DNA of 64,000 nucleotides. It comes from Rotaria sordida (taxonomy: Eukaryota > Rotifera > Eurotatoria > Philodinida > Philodinidae). The notes beneath the pieces were generated by a model, which did not search any database, was not told the DNA's origin, and worked only from the letters and a program-made list of their open reading frames with translations. The translations under genes were made by a program, and so were the position numbers. Below, piece by piece: positions 47,660-58,530 of the stretch. Position 1 is the stretch's first letter, and each line of letters opens with the position of its first letter. Location: NCBI GenBank assembly GCA_905250125.1, contig CAJNOL010001174.1:1-64000 (forward strand). The letters are read 5' to 3'.

Positions 47660-50329
47660 CAGATTCTATGAGTATCAAAAAACCTTATAGAAATTACATG
47701 AAACTTCCATAACATGCAAAAAACAAAACTAATCATATAGAGATTACAAAGGCGTTTCTAGTTTCTGAGAGTTGTTTCTCGCAGTATATCCATATCTAGA
47801 ATAAAGATATGGCAATGACACAAGCGTTGATGAAATTAAAACAGAGAAAATAAACTTTACTGGTACGCGTATATTTGATTCGATTAATCCAGCATTGAAA
47901 AACTCCTATTTTCCGGTGCAAATAAATAACAAGACTAAATTTATACACAAGCAAACGGCTTGTTGGTTATTGACCGATAAAGCTAGCCGTTTATCGGCTG
48001 ATAGATTATCACGAGTGATAGAAACAAACAAAAAGGAATAAAATTCTTCATAAGATTGACATCGAATAGATGGAACATTTCTTATAAAAATAAATCACTT
48101 CATTCAAAAAGCATTCAGTTATTAACTATCATGTTTTCTAAGATCTAACAAACTTGAATATTTTTCCAGCACATTGAAATAAAAACAATAAAAGGTTCAC
48201 CTTTCTGCTAAAATTAGACCGTCGAAAACAAGACAATTTCATTGGTTTCTTATGGATTTTCATGCACTAAATTAAAATAAAGTCTTCCTTATGTTTTTCT
48301 CAATCTTGACTATTTTGCCCTCACCATTTAGCAGATGTGTTTTTTATGTGATCAAAATAAAAGAAAAAAATAATATTTTCATTAACATACTGTATTGAAG
48401 GAGACAAAAATCAATTTAATCCAAGTGTCACTTAACGACACATTAAAACTGTATTTCTCTTCTTATTAGTTGGTACATTGAAATGATCGACGAAAAGCGT
48501 TCATATATATCCATCAGTTATAAGATCATTATTATGTTCTATAGTATTGTCAATAACTATAATACAAAATAAAAATGGTGTCATAATTTAGAAAACAAAA
48601 CATGTCAAATTCATTTTCATATATTTCACAAACTTTGTCTAATTATTTCCGCCAGACAAGGATTAACATTCGTCTTCTTTGTAATATTTTTTTTATTTTG
48701 GAAATATGTTCAAATTCTTAATGGTCAACATTCGCGTTTTATATGAAAGAAAAATTGCAATTCTTCGCTTACAAAGATATTTATATGTGTATAATAAAAA
48801 CAGAAACAGGTGAACACTGAACCATCTCAAGCAAATTTGGAATCTCATTGTTCAAAAAAGATTTCATCTTTGAAAATCGTGATCTAGCATATAATAAGAA
48901 GAAGGATGGATTTCTGAACCTCGTATGAAGAATTTTTTTTTTGTGCTGTGTATAGAATATTTTAAACGCATATTTCTAATGATAGTACTCTTATTCTTGT
49001 TCTATTTCCAGTTCTTCTCAGAATCAAGTCATATCCTTCTACATTAGTGCAAAATATTTCTTAGGAACTTAAACATTTATCTAAGAATATTTAGAGTACA
49101 TTTTTCAAAAAAAAACACGACAACGATACTAACTTCAGATGGAATATACCAAAGATGTACAAGTCAGAAGTTTTTGAAGTTCAGGTCAAGTCAAGACAAG
49201 TCCGATTTGACTTGTCTTGACTTGCCCATCTCTGGAATATACACATCACCAGAAAATTTTCATAAGGACTCGTTTAGGCTTTTTTTTAATATCTAGATCA
49301 ATCACTCTTCAAAATTTTAATTAAGTGCATAAAAGCTTCTCATTCGAGGCACAACTTATTTTCACTTGCTATTGGATATTTTTTTAATAAATAATATCAA
49401 AGTTTGTACAAATAAAATATTTGTAATGCTTTTCTCAAAGAAAACAAGGTGCACTTTCCTTAAATGAATATTCTATAGAGTTCAAGAGGTAGAATAACCC
49501 CTGAAAATCAAGAAAAAAATATCACTGAAACAAATAGAAAATGAAACAAAACCGAGAATATTATCATTAAAACTTTTCTTTAACACACGTCATTATATAA
49601 TTATTGCATTTCTGATGATAGATAAATTGATTTTGTAACACTTAATTTTTTTAACACATTTCAAAAAAGATAAGATATATATATTATTCTCTTTTTTTTC
49701 TACTTCAATCAAGGTAATCGTAGAAAATTAATTTAAAAAAATATTATTTAAATAACTCAATTTTTATATTTTGCTATTTTATTCTATACATTCCACATAT
49801 GCTCACTACGGATCATTATTAAGAGAAGAGAAAAAAACCAAGGAAAAACGACTAGATTAATTTAGAATACTTTCATGCTAAAGACAAGTACATTACTTTT
49901 CTTCTATTATGCTACCATGCATACTTTAATCAATATTACAATTATTTCTCACTGATATCAACATTTAAAATATTCTTTAGGTATAAACTATTCATCAAAC
50001 TTATATGAGGGAATTCTACAAGATTTTATTGTCAACTTAGAATAATGTAATAGTTGCTTTTTTCTAATAAGACTTTCAAATTATTTTTTCATGTGCGAAG
50101 AGTAATATCAATGTTAATAGGAAATGTCGATAGTCGAAATTAATCCTAATATCAAAAATTCTCCGATTTCGTATATCAATTATTATGTTTATCATTCGAT
50201 TCATAGATATTATAAGAAACAAATCAATGAAGATAATATGATTTTTTTATCGATAATCATTATTGTAAATAAAATAATAATTTGCAATTGTTATTAGATA
50301 AAAATATTTCACAAAAAAAAAAAGAATAT
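47660..50329. other. Gene-free A/T-rich spacer
   Basis: About 2.7 kb with no supported gene. The only structured feature seen is the 85-bp hAT-like element at 49150-49234. Confidence 0.5.
49142..49242. mobile_element. 85-bp hAT-like MITE with 8-bp target-site duplication
   Basis: The element is 49150-49234 and is bracketed by perfect direct repeats GAATATAC (49142-49149 and 49235-49242). Terminal inverted repeats read CAAAGATGTACAAGTC on the left and CAGAGATGGGCAAGTC on the right, read inward, matching at 13 of 16 positions. Inside is a perfect 16-bp hairpin, CAAGTCAAGACAAGTC with GACTTGTCTTGACTTG. Eight-base duplications and a CAGAGATGGGCAA-type tip fit the hAT superfamily. It is far too short to code for anything. 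Confidence 0.8.
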
Positions 50330-52604
50330 TTATAATTTAATAAAGACAGATTGATTATTCTGATAATAATAATATAAAATATATTTATCTATAGTCCATG
50401 AAAATTTCGCTGCTGATGATCGTTTACTAAATGGATTAACTTCTATAATAGTCACTTTCGAATTAGTTAGATCTATAGAACAATCTACAACAGCATGACT
50501 ATATGGTATTTTTAAAATAATATCTTCAAACGATTTTGAATTAATTAAATCTTTTATTTGTTTTTCATTGTTAATTGATTGTTGATTAAATTGATATGTT
50601 GAAACAGCATTTAATTGTCTATTACAAACAAAACATCGATATTCATTTGGTATGGAGTTAATCCATTTACGTAAAATTAATTTTCCATCAGAATCGATTT
50701 GTTTAAGATCTTCATGAAGACGATCACTTGTTTTAAAAAGTAATTTTAATTGATATATATTTTCAACTCTCATAAAGTATAAACGAGCATCTTCCTCTGA
50801 TTTTAAATTCCAATAACGAGACCATTCATCGTTGATTTCTTTACAGAGATCTTAAATAATAAACATTTATATTTATATCACGAAGACAACACAACTCAAA
50901 CCTACTTGCCATATTTCCTATGTTACGCTAACAAATCGCTGCAAAACCCTCATGATATATAAAGCAAACAATCTTCGTAGCTTGCACAAACATAGAATAT
51001 TGGGACATGTCTCTGGAGTCAAGCTTGCGAATGGAGATCATATTCGAACGTATTGTAGTCGGTCGGATTGAACCTGATACAAGTTATGAGTACTAACTAA
51101 CTAACTAACAAGACAGAACAACTATTGATAGCCTCGCCAACTGTCTTAAAGCTCATTTAAGAAAAAGGGTAGATGGGTATGTTTTGAAGAACCTTTGATA
51201 AACACAAGATAGAATACTGTGGTTTTTATCATTATAAAGAGTATTCGAAAAATGATTTCTTCTAACATAAGAAAAAAAGCAACAAAGTGTTTTTTTTTAA
51301 AGACTCGCTTGAAAAATCTGCCAAGAATACTGACTAGAATATCTATGGCTTCTGAATAACTAAATCCAAAAATGTGAAACTTGCACAATTTTGTCAATCT
51401 TTCATTGGTAGTTTGAATGCATACCTGACTATTGAATATTGACAATAGTCATCTCATTGGATACGTTGCTTTTCAAAAAAGCTGATTGAAAAACCTTAGA
51501 AGAGAGCAAGTCAGAAAAACTTTTACAATACGATTCAAAGCGTCTTTATCTCGTGCTCCGAAAGGTGATAACTGTAGCTCTCGATCTTGTTTACATCAAA
51601 AGTTATTTTAAAAAATTTCTACCCGCTATTCTTTATACAAACATTAATAGTGTGAGAGAAATGGCAATTTCACTCGTAAAATTAGTTGAAATCAACAAGA
51701 AAAATATCAAGAAATGTTATCACAAGATTGAACGCAGTGGAATAAGTTACTGAACGAACTTGAATGCCGATTCGCAAGGAAAAAGGGATAGAAAACGAAT
51801 GAAAGTTAATATAAACAAAAAAGTACCTTACTTTGATAAGCATCTTTTGGACTTCTATGCATTTTAATGAAAACATATCCACCTAATTGATAAATAGCTT
51901 CGATAATTTCTTCTTCTAAATCTTTTCTAATAAATTGTTTATTGATTAAATCATTGATATCTTGTTTTGTTAAATCAATTATTTTTGATTCAATTGTAAA
52001 AGGTTTTATTTTATCATAATAAATATGAAAATCATATAGAGATTCATAACATATTCTATTTAAATATGCTAGTCTATCTTTAGTCGTTGGTTGACTTTCA
52101 TTCATCAATAAACTAATTAATTTGAAACAAGAAAATCGAAGATCATCATCATAACAAACAGCCAATGTTAATAGAATATCTTCGCAATAAAATGCTAAAA
52201 CAAAAACAAAACAAAAAAAAAGATTTTTTCGTAAACAAAATAAAATGTTGAAATCGAAAATAACCTAAATGCTGTTTAACTTGTAATGTATTCAATGCTA
52301 ATTGATAAAGTTCTTCGATAAAATAATGTGAAACATAAGATAATGGATTCAATGATAAAAATAAACATAATTTATGAAAATCATTTATCATAGATAATAA
52401 ATCAATTTGTCGATTTTGATTTGATCCATTAAATTCTTGTAAATATTCAAATGAAATTTCTTTTATTTCTAAACATTCTTTTGAAGATAATAATAATAAT
52501 AATGGCTTAAAATTTGATTGAATTAATTCAATTAAATCAGTAAAATTTTTATTTATTTTTTTAAGATACGATTTATTTGAAAAAATATCATTTTCGACTT
52601 CCAT
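50330..52604 (-). CDS. CDC123: Divergent CDC123/D123-family protein
   Basis: Exons 52265-52604, 51832-52194 and 50330-50850 sum to 1224 nt, giving 407 residues. CDC123 is an ATP-grasp-like chaperone for assembly of translation factor eIF2. The family signatures are recognisable but altered: GGYVFIKMHRSPKDA (family VF-x-KLNWSAPKDA) near 218-232, EYRCFVCNRQLNAVS (family EFRCFV) near 303-317, and IIEVNPFS (family L-x-D-x-NP) near 373-380, with Glu in place of the usual Asp. The N-terminal 130 residues are Leu-rich, helical-looking and not typical of CDC123. It is longer than the human protein (336). It is more likely a paralogue with a changed role than the housekeeping copy. Confidence 0.7.
50851..51831 (-). 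other. Long second intron of the CDC123-like gene
   Basis: A 981-bp intron (donor GTAAGG, acceptor TTATTTAAG) with an ACTAACTAACTAAC microsatellite near 51091-51109. Open frames on both strands here (51146-51445, 51553-51753) have no recognisable domains. Confidence 0.5.
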
Positions 52605-53386
52605 TTTTTCTTTAATTTACAATTTTCTCATCTTAAACATTTATTTTTTTTTTATATATTTGAATATTTCTTTGACATTGTGTAATCATTATTACATTCA
52701 TTTTCTTCTTTCTACAAATGAATGAATCATAAAAAATATGAGTCAAACATTTTTCATAAGTGAAAAAGAAGTTTTCTTGAAAATTTGTATATTATGTGAC
52801 TCATAAGACGTCTAAACAACAGATCAACAGAACACTATTGTCTATTGTGACCATAGTTGAATTCTAAGTATTTTCTTACATGTAAAACCTTTATGTATCA
52901 ATAATAACCGAAGGTTTTTCAATTCATTTTATGTTATAAATAATTAAAAAAAATTCTTCACTTACATTCCGACCACTTTTTTTTTAGACAAAGTACTGCC
53001 TAGAAAAAAAAGTAGACGACTCTATGTCAAAAGTATTCGTCGGTGAAATAGAAAATATTTCACAATGAACACGAATTATTTTATTGATATAATAAATTAA
53101 TATTTGCAAAAATTGTATATTGTGAGTAGCTGCTCGATTTAGAAATTATTACAAATCTAATACAAAACTGAACAATGGTTGACAAATTAATGATATGATG
53201 ACTGCCGAAAGGACAAATAGCAGAAGAGTATATGAAGTGTGTCATGTAAAAAAGAAGAAGATCAAGAAAAAATGAGAACTTCCCGTTCAATCTTGATTAA
53301 GTTTATTCATTGAAGATAAAAATAATAGAATAATTTTAGTAAAAAATGGTATGTTTATTGTTGACAAATTGGAGAAAAAAAATAGT
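52605..53386. other. Spacer
   Basis: About 780 bp of A/T-rich DNA between the CDC123-like start codon and the S9-peptidase relic. It presumably holds the CDC123-like promoter. Nothing else was recognised. Confidence 0.4.
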
Positions 53387-54060
53387 TTATTTAGTCCATA
53401 ATCTCATATGACATATGAGAACTCGAAAACGACGACTCATTTCTGGATGTCCAGCTATCCAGTTGATCATAAATGCGCCATAATTAGCATCCAATGCCAT
53501 AGCTCGATTTTCATCAATGTATGAATATTGTTTTGAGAGCGGTACTAAGTCCTAATTAAAAAATTAATGGCAATAACTGCTTATTCTTGTGCAGCAAACG
53601 CTTGAAAATTCCATTCCCTACTCCATGTTTCATACCAACTATTCGGTGGACCACCGTGAATTAAAAAAGCAAGAGGTACTTTCCCAACAGTGAAATTCAC
53701 TAGTGGTAAATGGCATCCTGAAACAGTTTTATTTCGTGCTCCTAAAAATGAAAATTGTTTATAACCATAACTAAGATATATTTTGGCGATTAACTGATCA
53801 CTGTGTGTCGTTATCGGCGTTGTTCCGTCGTTTGTAATTAAAGCGATATTTATCGGCGAAAGAAAATTGTCATGCGTAGCAAGTAATATTTTATTATCAG
53901 TTAGACGAAGGTTAACATCGTGGCAAGTTCGAAAATTCACCACAGTGAGAACGTTGGCTGCTTGATAAATAACATGACTTCCTTCTTCACCCAGTTCAAG
54001 AAAGGATGATGGACCATCGTTTGACTATGTCATTACTTGAATACTTCTGTCCCATTGGTC
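53387..54060 (-). pseudogene. Decayed prolyl-oligopeptidase-family (S9) peptidase
   Basis: Read on the minus strand, the relic starts with a WDRS-like propeller end, then SFLELGEEGSHVIYQ, and a clear S9 hydrolase entry, VPLAFLIHGGPPNSWYETW, SREWNFQAFAAQ. An in-frame stop follows, with AVIAINF recognisable just beyond it, as in FAAQGYAVVAINF of intact proteins. After a missing stretch, it resumes as YSYIDENRAMALDANYGAFMINWIAGHP. The nucleophile elbow G-x-SYGG is replaced by D-A-NYGA, so the catalytic serine is lost. The segment with the catalytic Asp and His is absent. It resembles DPP5-type secreted dipeptidyl peptidases. It looks dead. Confidence 0.75.
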
Positions 54061-54131
54061 AAGTAGTGTCTTTGTTGTCATATTTGAGTAAGAGAAAATA
54101 ATGAAATAGATATTCTACTAAAATAAAAACA

Positions 54132-54195
54132 AATAGGGGTGTGGAGAGTAGGATATGAACCTTTATTTCACCCATACCCCATCCTCAAGTTGAAA
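54132..54195. repeat. GT/AC palindromic patch
   Basis: AATAGGGGTGTGGAGAGTAGGAT is followed after a short spacer by CACCCATACCCCATCCTC. The two sides can pair imperfectly, as in the patches at 1184-1275 and near 8150-8260. Confidence 0.35.
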
Positions 54196-54519
54196 TTTAT
54201 TCTTTAAATATTTATATTAGAAACTGGAAAGAAATTGATCCATCTGTTTTCTTTTCTACACTAACGTAGATTAGGATAAACGAACAGTGATCAGTTTAAA
54301 AGATTTATTGTTTGTATTTTCTAATTATGAAATTCGAAAATTCATTTACAATTCTGTCACAAAACAACTCAAGTCTCATGTTTGTTCGCATTATCGCCGA
54401 TTTTTATCCAATTTGCATTACATGATGAACATAATCTATCTATAGTAAAGCCGGTAAAACATAGGAATAGTTTTATTGAATATAAAAACTGATTAAACAA
54501 AGTAAAAATTATCTATTGT

Positions 54520-55767
54520 TTATTTTAAACTTGGCAAAAATTTTATAATTGAAATAGCATCTAAAACAATCTTTCCAACAGTTTGATAATCATTTAATTC
54601 CATATATATTTGTGCACTAATTCGACAATAAAATTTCTTATCAAATTCAATCATTGGTAAAAATATATTATATTGATTTATTAATTTTTGATATAAAATA
54701 TTCATTTTATCTAATGTATTAATAATTACAGGTAATTCTATATTATTCATTGTACTTATAAATTTTTCATTTGATATTAATATTGAACTATTCCACATTT
54801 GTGCAAGTAAATATCCAGCTTGAATAGCTAATTGATGATTATAATTATAAATATCTATTTCATTTGCAATTGTTTGTCGAAAATCTAATGCATCTGATAT
54901 AGTCAAATAAGAACTATAATCTTTTGTTCCAAGCCAAAAAAATTCATTTTGAAATGATTGTAAATAACCAAATGATGTTATTATTGGATGAATTAATTTT
55001 TGAAGATCTTTTTTTATATAAAGTAAACAAGAACTTCGATGAGTATACAACCATTTATGTGTATTAGATAAATAAAAATCTGGATTTAATTTTGTTAAAT
55101 TAAGTTCAATTGCACCAATAGCATGTGCACCATCAATAAGTGTTAAAATTCCTTGACTATGAAAATATTTTAACATTGATTCAATATCAAATAATATTGC
55201 TGGTATTGAACTAATATGATCAAAAATAATTAATTTAACATTTTTTATTTTATTTATTATATCTTGAGTTTTTTTTAATAATAAATTTGTATTTTGAATA
55301 GTTTGATGATTAAGTTCTATTTGTATAATTTGTTTCTGAGTAAAAATTTCTGTTGAAAGATATTGTAATGTTAATTTAACCATTCCATATGCAATATTAT
55401 AATATAAAATAGTTTCATTTGATTGAAATTTTAATGATTTAAGAATTGAATTTATTCCAGCTGATACATTATCAATTATAACTAGATCATCTGGATCACA
55501 ATTAACATATTTACTTAATTTTTTTCGTAAGTTTTCCATTTCAATTTGAACATCTAAACGAAACCATCGATCAGGATTACGTTCAGCTTTTAATTGGTAT
55601 TCTTGAAGTTTTTCATGAATATATTTTGGTGCTGAACCATATGAACCATGATTTATATTTATATAAGATGGATCAAGAGAAAAAAGTGGTAATAATGAAT
55701 GACCAAAAGGATAAACAGGAAAACTTAACCAATAAAGTATAAGACATAGACAAATAACTATTTTCAT
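54520..55767 (-). CDS. Secreted class V aminotransferase-fold PLP enzyme (isopenicillin-N epimerase-like)
   Basis: A single uninterrupted 415-residue frame. Residues 1-20 (MKIVICLCLILYWLSFPVYP) form a signal peptide, so the enzyme should enter the ER and be secreted or vesicular, unusual for this cofactor family. The fold-type I features are present: NHGSYGS at 39-45, cofactor-contacting IDGAHAIG (Asp212, His215), and STHKW-type Schiff-base Lys238 in LSNTHKWLYTHRSS. Relatives are annotated as isopenicillin-N epimerase or cysteine desulphurase-like in bacteria and fungi, and catalyse racemisation, desulphuration or elimination on amino acids. The real substrate is unknown. Codon use is A/T-rich, like the host genome. 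Absence of introns next to intron-rich neighbours hints at retroposition or transfer. Confidence 0.8.
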   Translation of the reverse strand: MKIVICLCLILYWLSFPVYPFGHSLLPLFSLDPSYININHGSYGSAPKYIHEKLQEYQLKAERNPDRWFRLDVQIEMENLRKKLSKYVNCDPDDLVIIDNVSAGINSILKSLKFQSNETILYYNIAYGMVKLTLQYLSTEIFTQKQIIQIELNHQTIQNTNLLLKKTQDIINKIKNVKLIIFDHISSIPAILFDIESMLKYFHSQGILTLIDGAHAIGAIELNLTKLNPDFYLSNTHKWLYTHRSSCLLYIKKDLQKLIHPIITSFGYLQSFQNEFFWLGTKDYSSYLTISDALDFRQTIANEIDIYNYNHQLAIQAGYLLAQMWNSSILISNEKFISTMNNIELPVIINTLDKMNILYQKLINQYNIFLPMIEFDKKFYCRISAQIYMELNDYQTVGKIVLDAISIIKFLPSLK

Positions 55768-57004
55768 TTTGTTGAAAATAAATATAGGTTATTAGTCGAT
55801 GTTGGTTACTTATATTATCAAAATGAAACGAAAACAATTTAATATCTGCTTTTTTTTTAAATATTTTTTCTCTCTTTGTCTTATCTTCTAATATAAGATT
55901 TGAAGAAACTTTGTATTCGAAAGAGTTTTAAAGAATTATGATGAGTATTTTAGTTTTTTTTCTTTTTTTTCTAAAGTTTGCTTTGTCATTGAATTGATAA
56001 CAAAGGATTATTGAATATGGTATGTGTAAATCAAATTTTAATACTCTTAATTATGCATGAATACTATCATCAAGCCTTCGTATAAACTAATCCCAATTTC
56101 ATATCATGGTTGCATCACAACTTGAAGGATTTAATATTGACAGAGATATGTTATTTTTATGTTAGAAGGAGAAAAAATATCTTCTTTCTAACGGAATCCA
56201 AGAAAATTTTGAGTTTTACTTTAAAAATACCAATGAAAAACAACAGTGAGTAGTAAAAAAGTCCATTGTTTTGTCTGACAATTCAAAAAATTGTTTGATA
56301 ATTATCATTTAAATTTAATATGCAAACTATCTTTGCAATCGTATGCATTCTATTTATAATATATCTAGTCATCCTTCTAAAACTACTTGTATTTTGATTA
56401 CACAAATGTCGCGATTCTGTAATGCTATAATAGAAAATGGATCACACTCTGTTAAATCCATAAGTAAATTCTACGATTGGTCTTATTTATACTTGCCTGT
56501 TTTTTTTACTATGAATCTATGTATTATAATGTGTTCAAGCACTATGTCCTTGTTAGAATAGTTAGCATTATATGAGTTTGTATTTCTGTCCCAAGATAAA
56601 ATGATGTGATTGATAATAATCTAGTCAGTATTTATTAACTATCTTAATGATGATATGAACAAATCATTGAAAAAGGTTCTCAGCATGGCCCTTTAAGGGT
56701 TAACATGTGGAATTCACATGTCTCCTTTAATTGTTTTCTAAGGGTAGTCGACCGCTAGCGAAACGATTTGTCTCATTTATAACTGCACGTCGAACAAATT
56801 TTTTTCCTTTTTTTTACTAACGCTCTGGTTTTTGTTCGTCTTGTTGCTATTTGGTTGTTGTTTTCTCATTTTCTTACTCCAGTTTTCTTAATTTGACATT
56901 ATTATCATTCTAACCATTGATTTAACTAGCAAATAAGCCTCTTGTACATACCCGTTATATGTAAAACTGGTCCAAATACATACATCCCACATCCTCTTTA
57001 TAGC

Positions 57005-57330
57005 TTATATGACTGGTCTTAATGGAAAATTGTGTTCGTTCAGTTTTAGTAATTTATAGAGACGAACTCGTCTTGGTCCTACAGATCTTGATTAATGATA
57101 TTCATCATAGGTAATGAATCCTTCTTTCTTTAATCTCAGCAACGTTCGAATCAATCGATCTTCATTAATAATTGTTGGATTATGATCAATGTTGGTAAAT
57201 GTCGATTGATCCTGAAGAATTAATGAACAATCCTTGGATAGAGATCGTAGGACTTCGATTTTTCGTTTCTACTGTTGACCAATGACTTTCATTTCGATCT
57301 GTGTTTTTCCTTTGAAAAGAATCAGATGTT
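57005..57330 (-). mobile_element. Penelope-like retroelement reverse-transcriptase relic
   Basis: The minus strand reads like the N-terminal reverse-transcriptase region of a Penelope-like element: RLIRTLLRLKKEGFITYDEY followed by a PVGSRPARLYGLPKVHK-like block (SVGPRRVRLYKLLKLNEHN) and PLRPV. The copy is a short, inactive fragment. Penelope-like elements, including the Athena group, are known in bdelloid rotifers. Confidence 0.55.
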
Positions 57331-58228
57331 GATCGGAACTGAGAAGTAGCATTCAATTACAATATTCTATTGCAATGATTGAAGACAAACATATATGAGC
57401 AAGGCAGAAAGACAATGTATTTGAAAACAGTACATACTTTGAGAGTCATTATCTGTTTCTTGTTAAAATTAGAATGTCATTTCGATTTTAATGATAAATT
57501 TTATTTCTTTAAAATTTTTAGTTGATTTCTCAAGAGAACTACAAAATTTTTCAGCTATGGTTGCTGTTTGTGAATCTGACTCGTCAAATATTTTTATTTC
57601 TCTTTCTTCTTTGTCGAAATTTGAATGAAGATTATTGTTATCATCGATTCAGTAAAAACTTGAATCTAAGTTTGTTCTAGATATAATAAATGTCAGTCAA
57701 ATATGATAGAAAAAATAATAAGAGAGTCATCGAATCTTATTTCGATATTAAAAAATGAAAATAAGCATACAAAACTGAATGAATAAAATGGATATTAATA
57801 TTCCTTGCTTGACTCTTTACTACTATTATTCATTATAATTGTTTCTACAAAGATTATACAAGCTCGATTGAAAATCATGGTTCATTTTAGTTATACGATC
57901 AGTTTATGGCAGCAGTAACTCGAAGACCCAAATGGAGTAGACATTTTCTTCCACTGCGAAATGGCAACATGAAGTACTTATGGCAATTCTGAAAATACAC
58001 AAATTTATAAATGAACAACTATAATATAGAAAAGTGACTTCTCGATCATATATTACAAGATACAACACTGATTGATTGTTTATATATATATATATACATA
58101 CATACAAAAAAAATGAATAGGTATACATAAAATAAAATTCTACACTTATCTTTTTTCTTTAACACGACAACAACATTAACACCACAAAAATAAACAATTT
58201 CTCATTTAATTCAAAAAAATTTGTTAAC

Positions 58229-58510
58229 GCAATCCCAGCGGGATTAAAATGTGAAACACAATATAACTGCTCTTGCTAATTACAAGGAGATTGTTTTATT
58301 TAATCTATTTCGGGGCATATTTCTTCACCGTCCTTTTACTTAATCCTCTATACATAGAATAACAAAGTAGTGACAAGAAGTTATTGATATACGAGCTATG
58401 ATCGTATGTCAACTACGTCTGTCACGGTGTGTAGAAGGGGCGGGAGGGGGAGGAGTGAAAATTTCCACCTTATATACTTCAACACTCCTTTTAAGATTGT
58501 GTTTCACAAA
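58229..58510. mobile_element. MITE copy 1, TGTGAAACACAAT terminal inverted repeat
   Basis: It starts near GCAATCCCAGCGGGATTAAA with TGTGAAACACAATATAACTG and ends with AAGATTGTGTTTCACA, the complementary tip. The internal sequence CTGCTCTTGCTAATTACA and the TTCTTCACCGTCCTTTTACTTAATCCTC segment are shared with the copy at 62931-63322. It lies just past the GPCR stop codon, in its 3' flank. Confidence 0.7.
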
Positions 58511-58530
58511 AAAAAGTCTTTTCGTTGATA

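Larger units (their letters stand above)
55768..58530. other. Intergenic region with retroelement and MITE relics
   Basis: About 2.8 kb without a live gene. A palindromic GGCCCTTTAAGGGTTAAC lies at 56690-56705, recalling the TTAA/CCCTTT tips of the piggyBac-like MITE at 3393, but no partner was found. The Penelope-like fragment and the TGTGAAACACAAT MITE copy are listed separately. Confidence 0.4.

Noticed and set aside
56690-56705. GGCCCTTTAAGGGTTAAC as a second piggyBac-like tip
   Set aside because: No complementary end or second TTAA boundary was found within a plausible distance. The palindrome alone is not enough.
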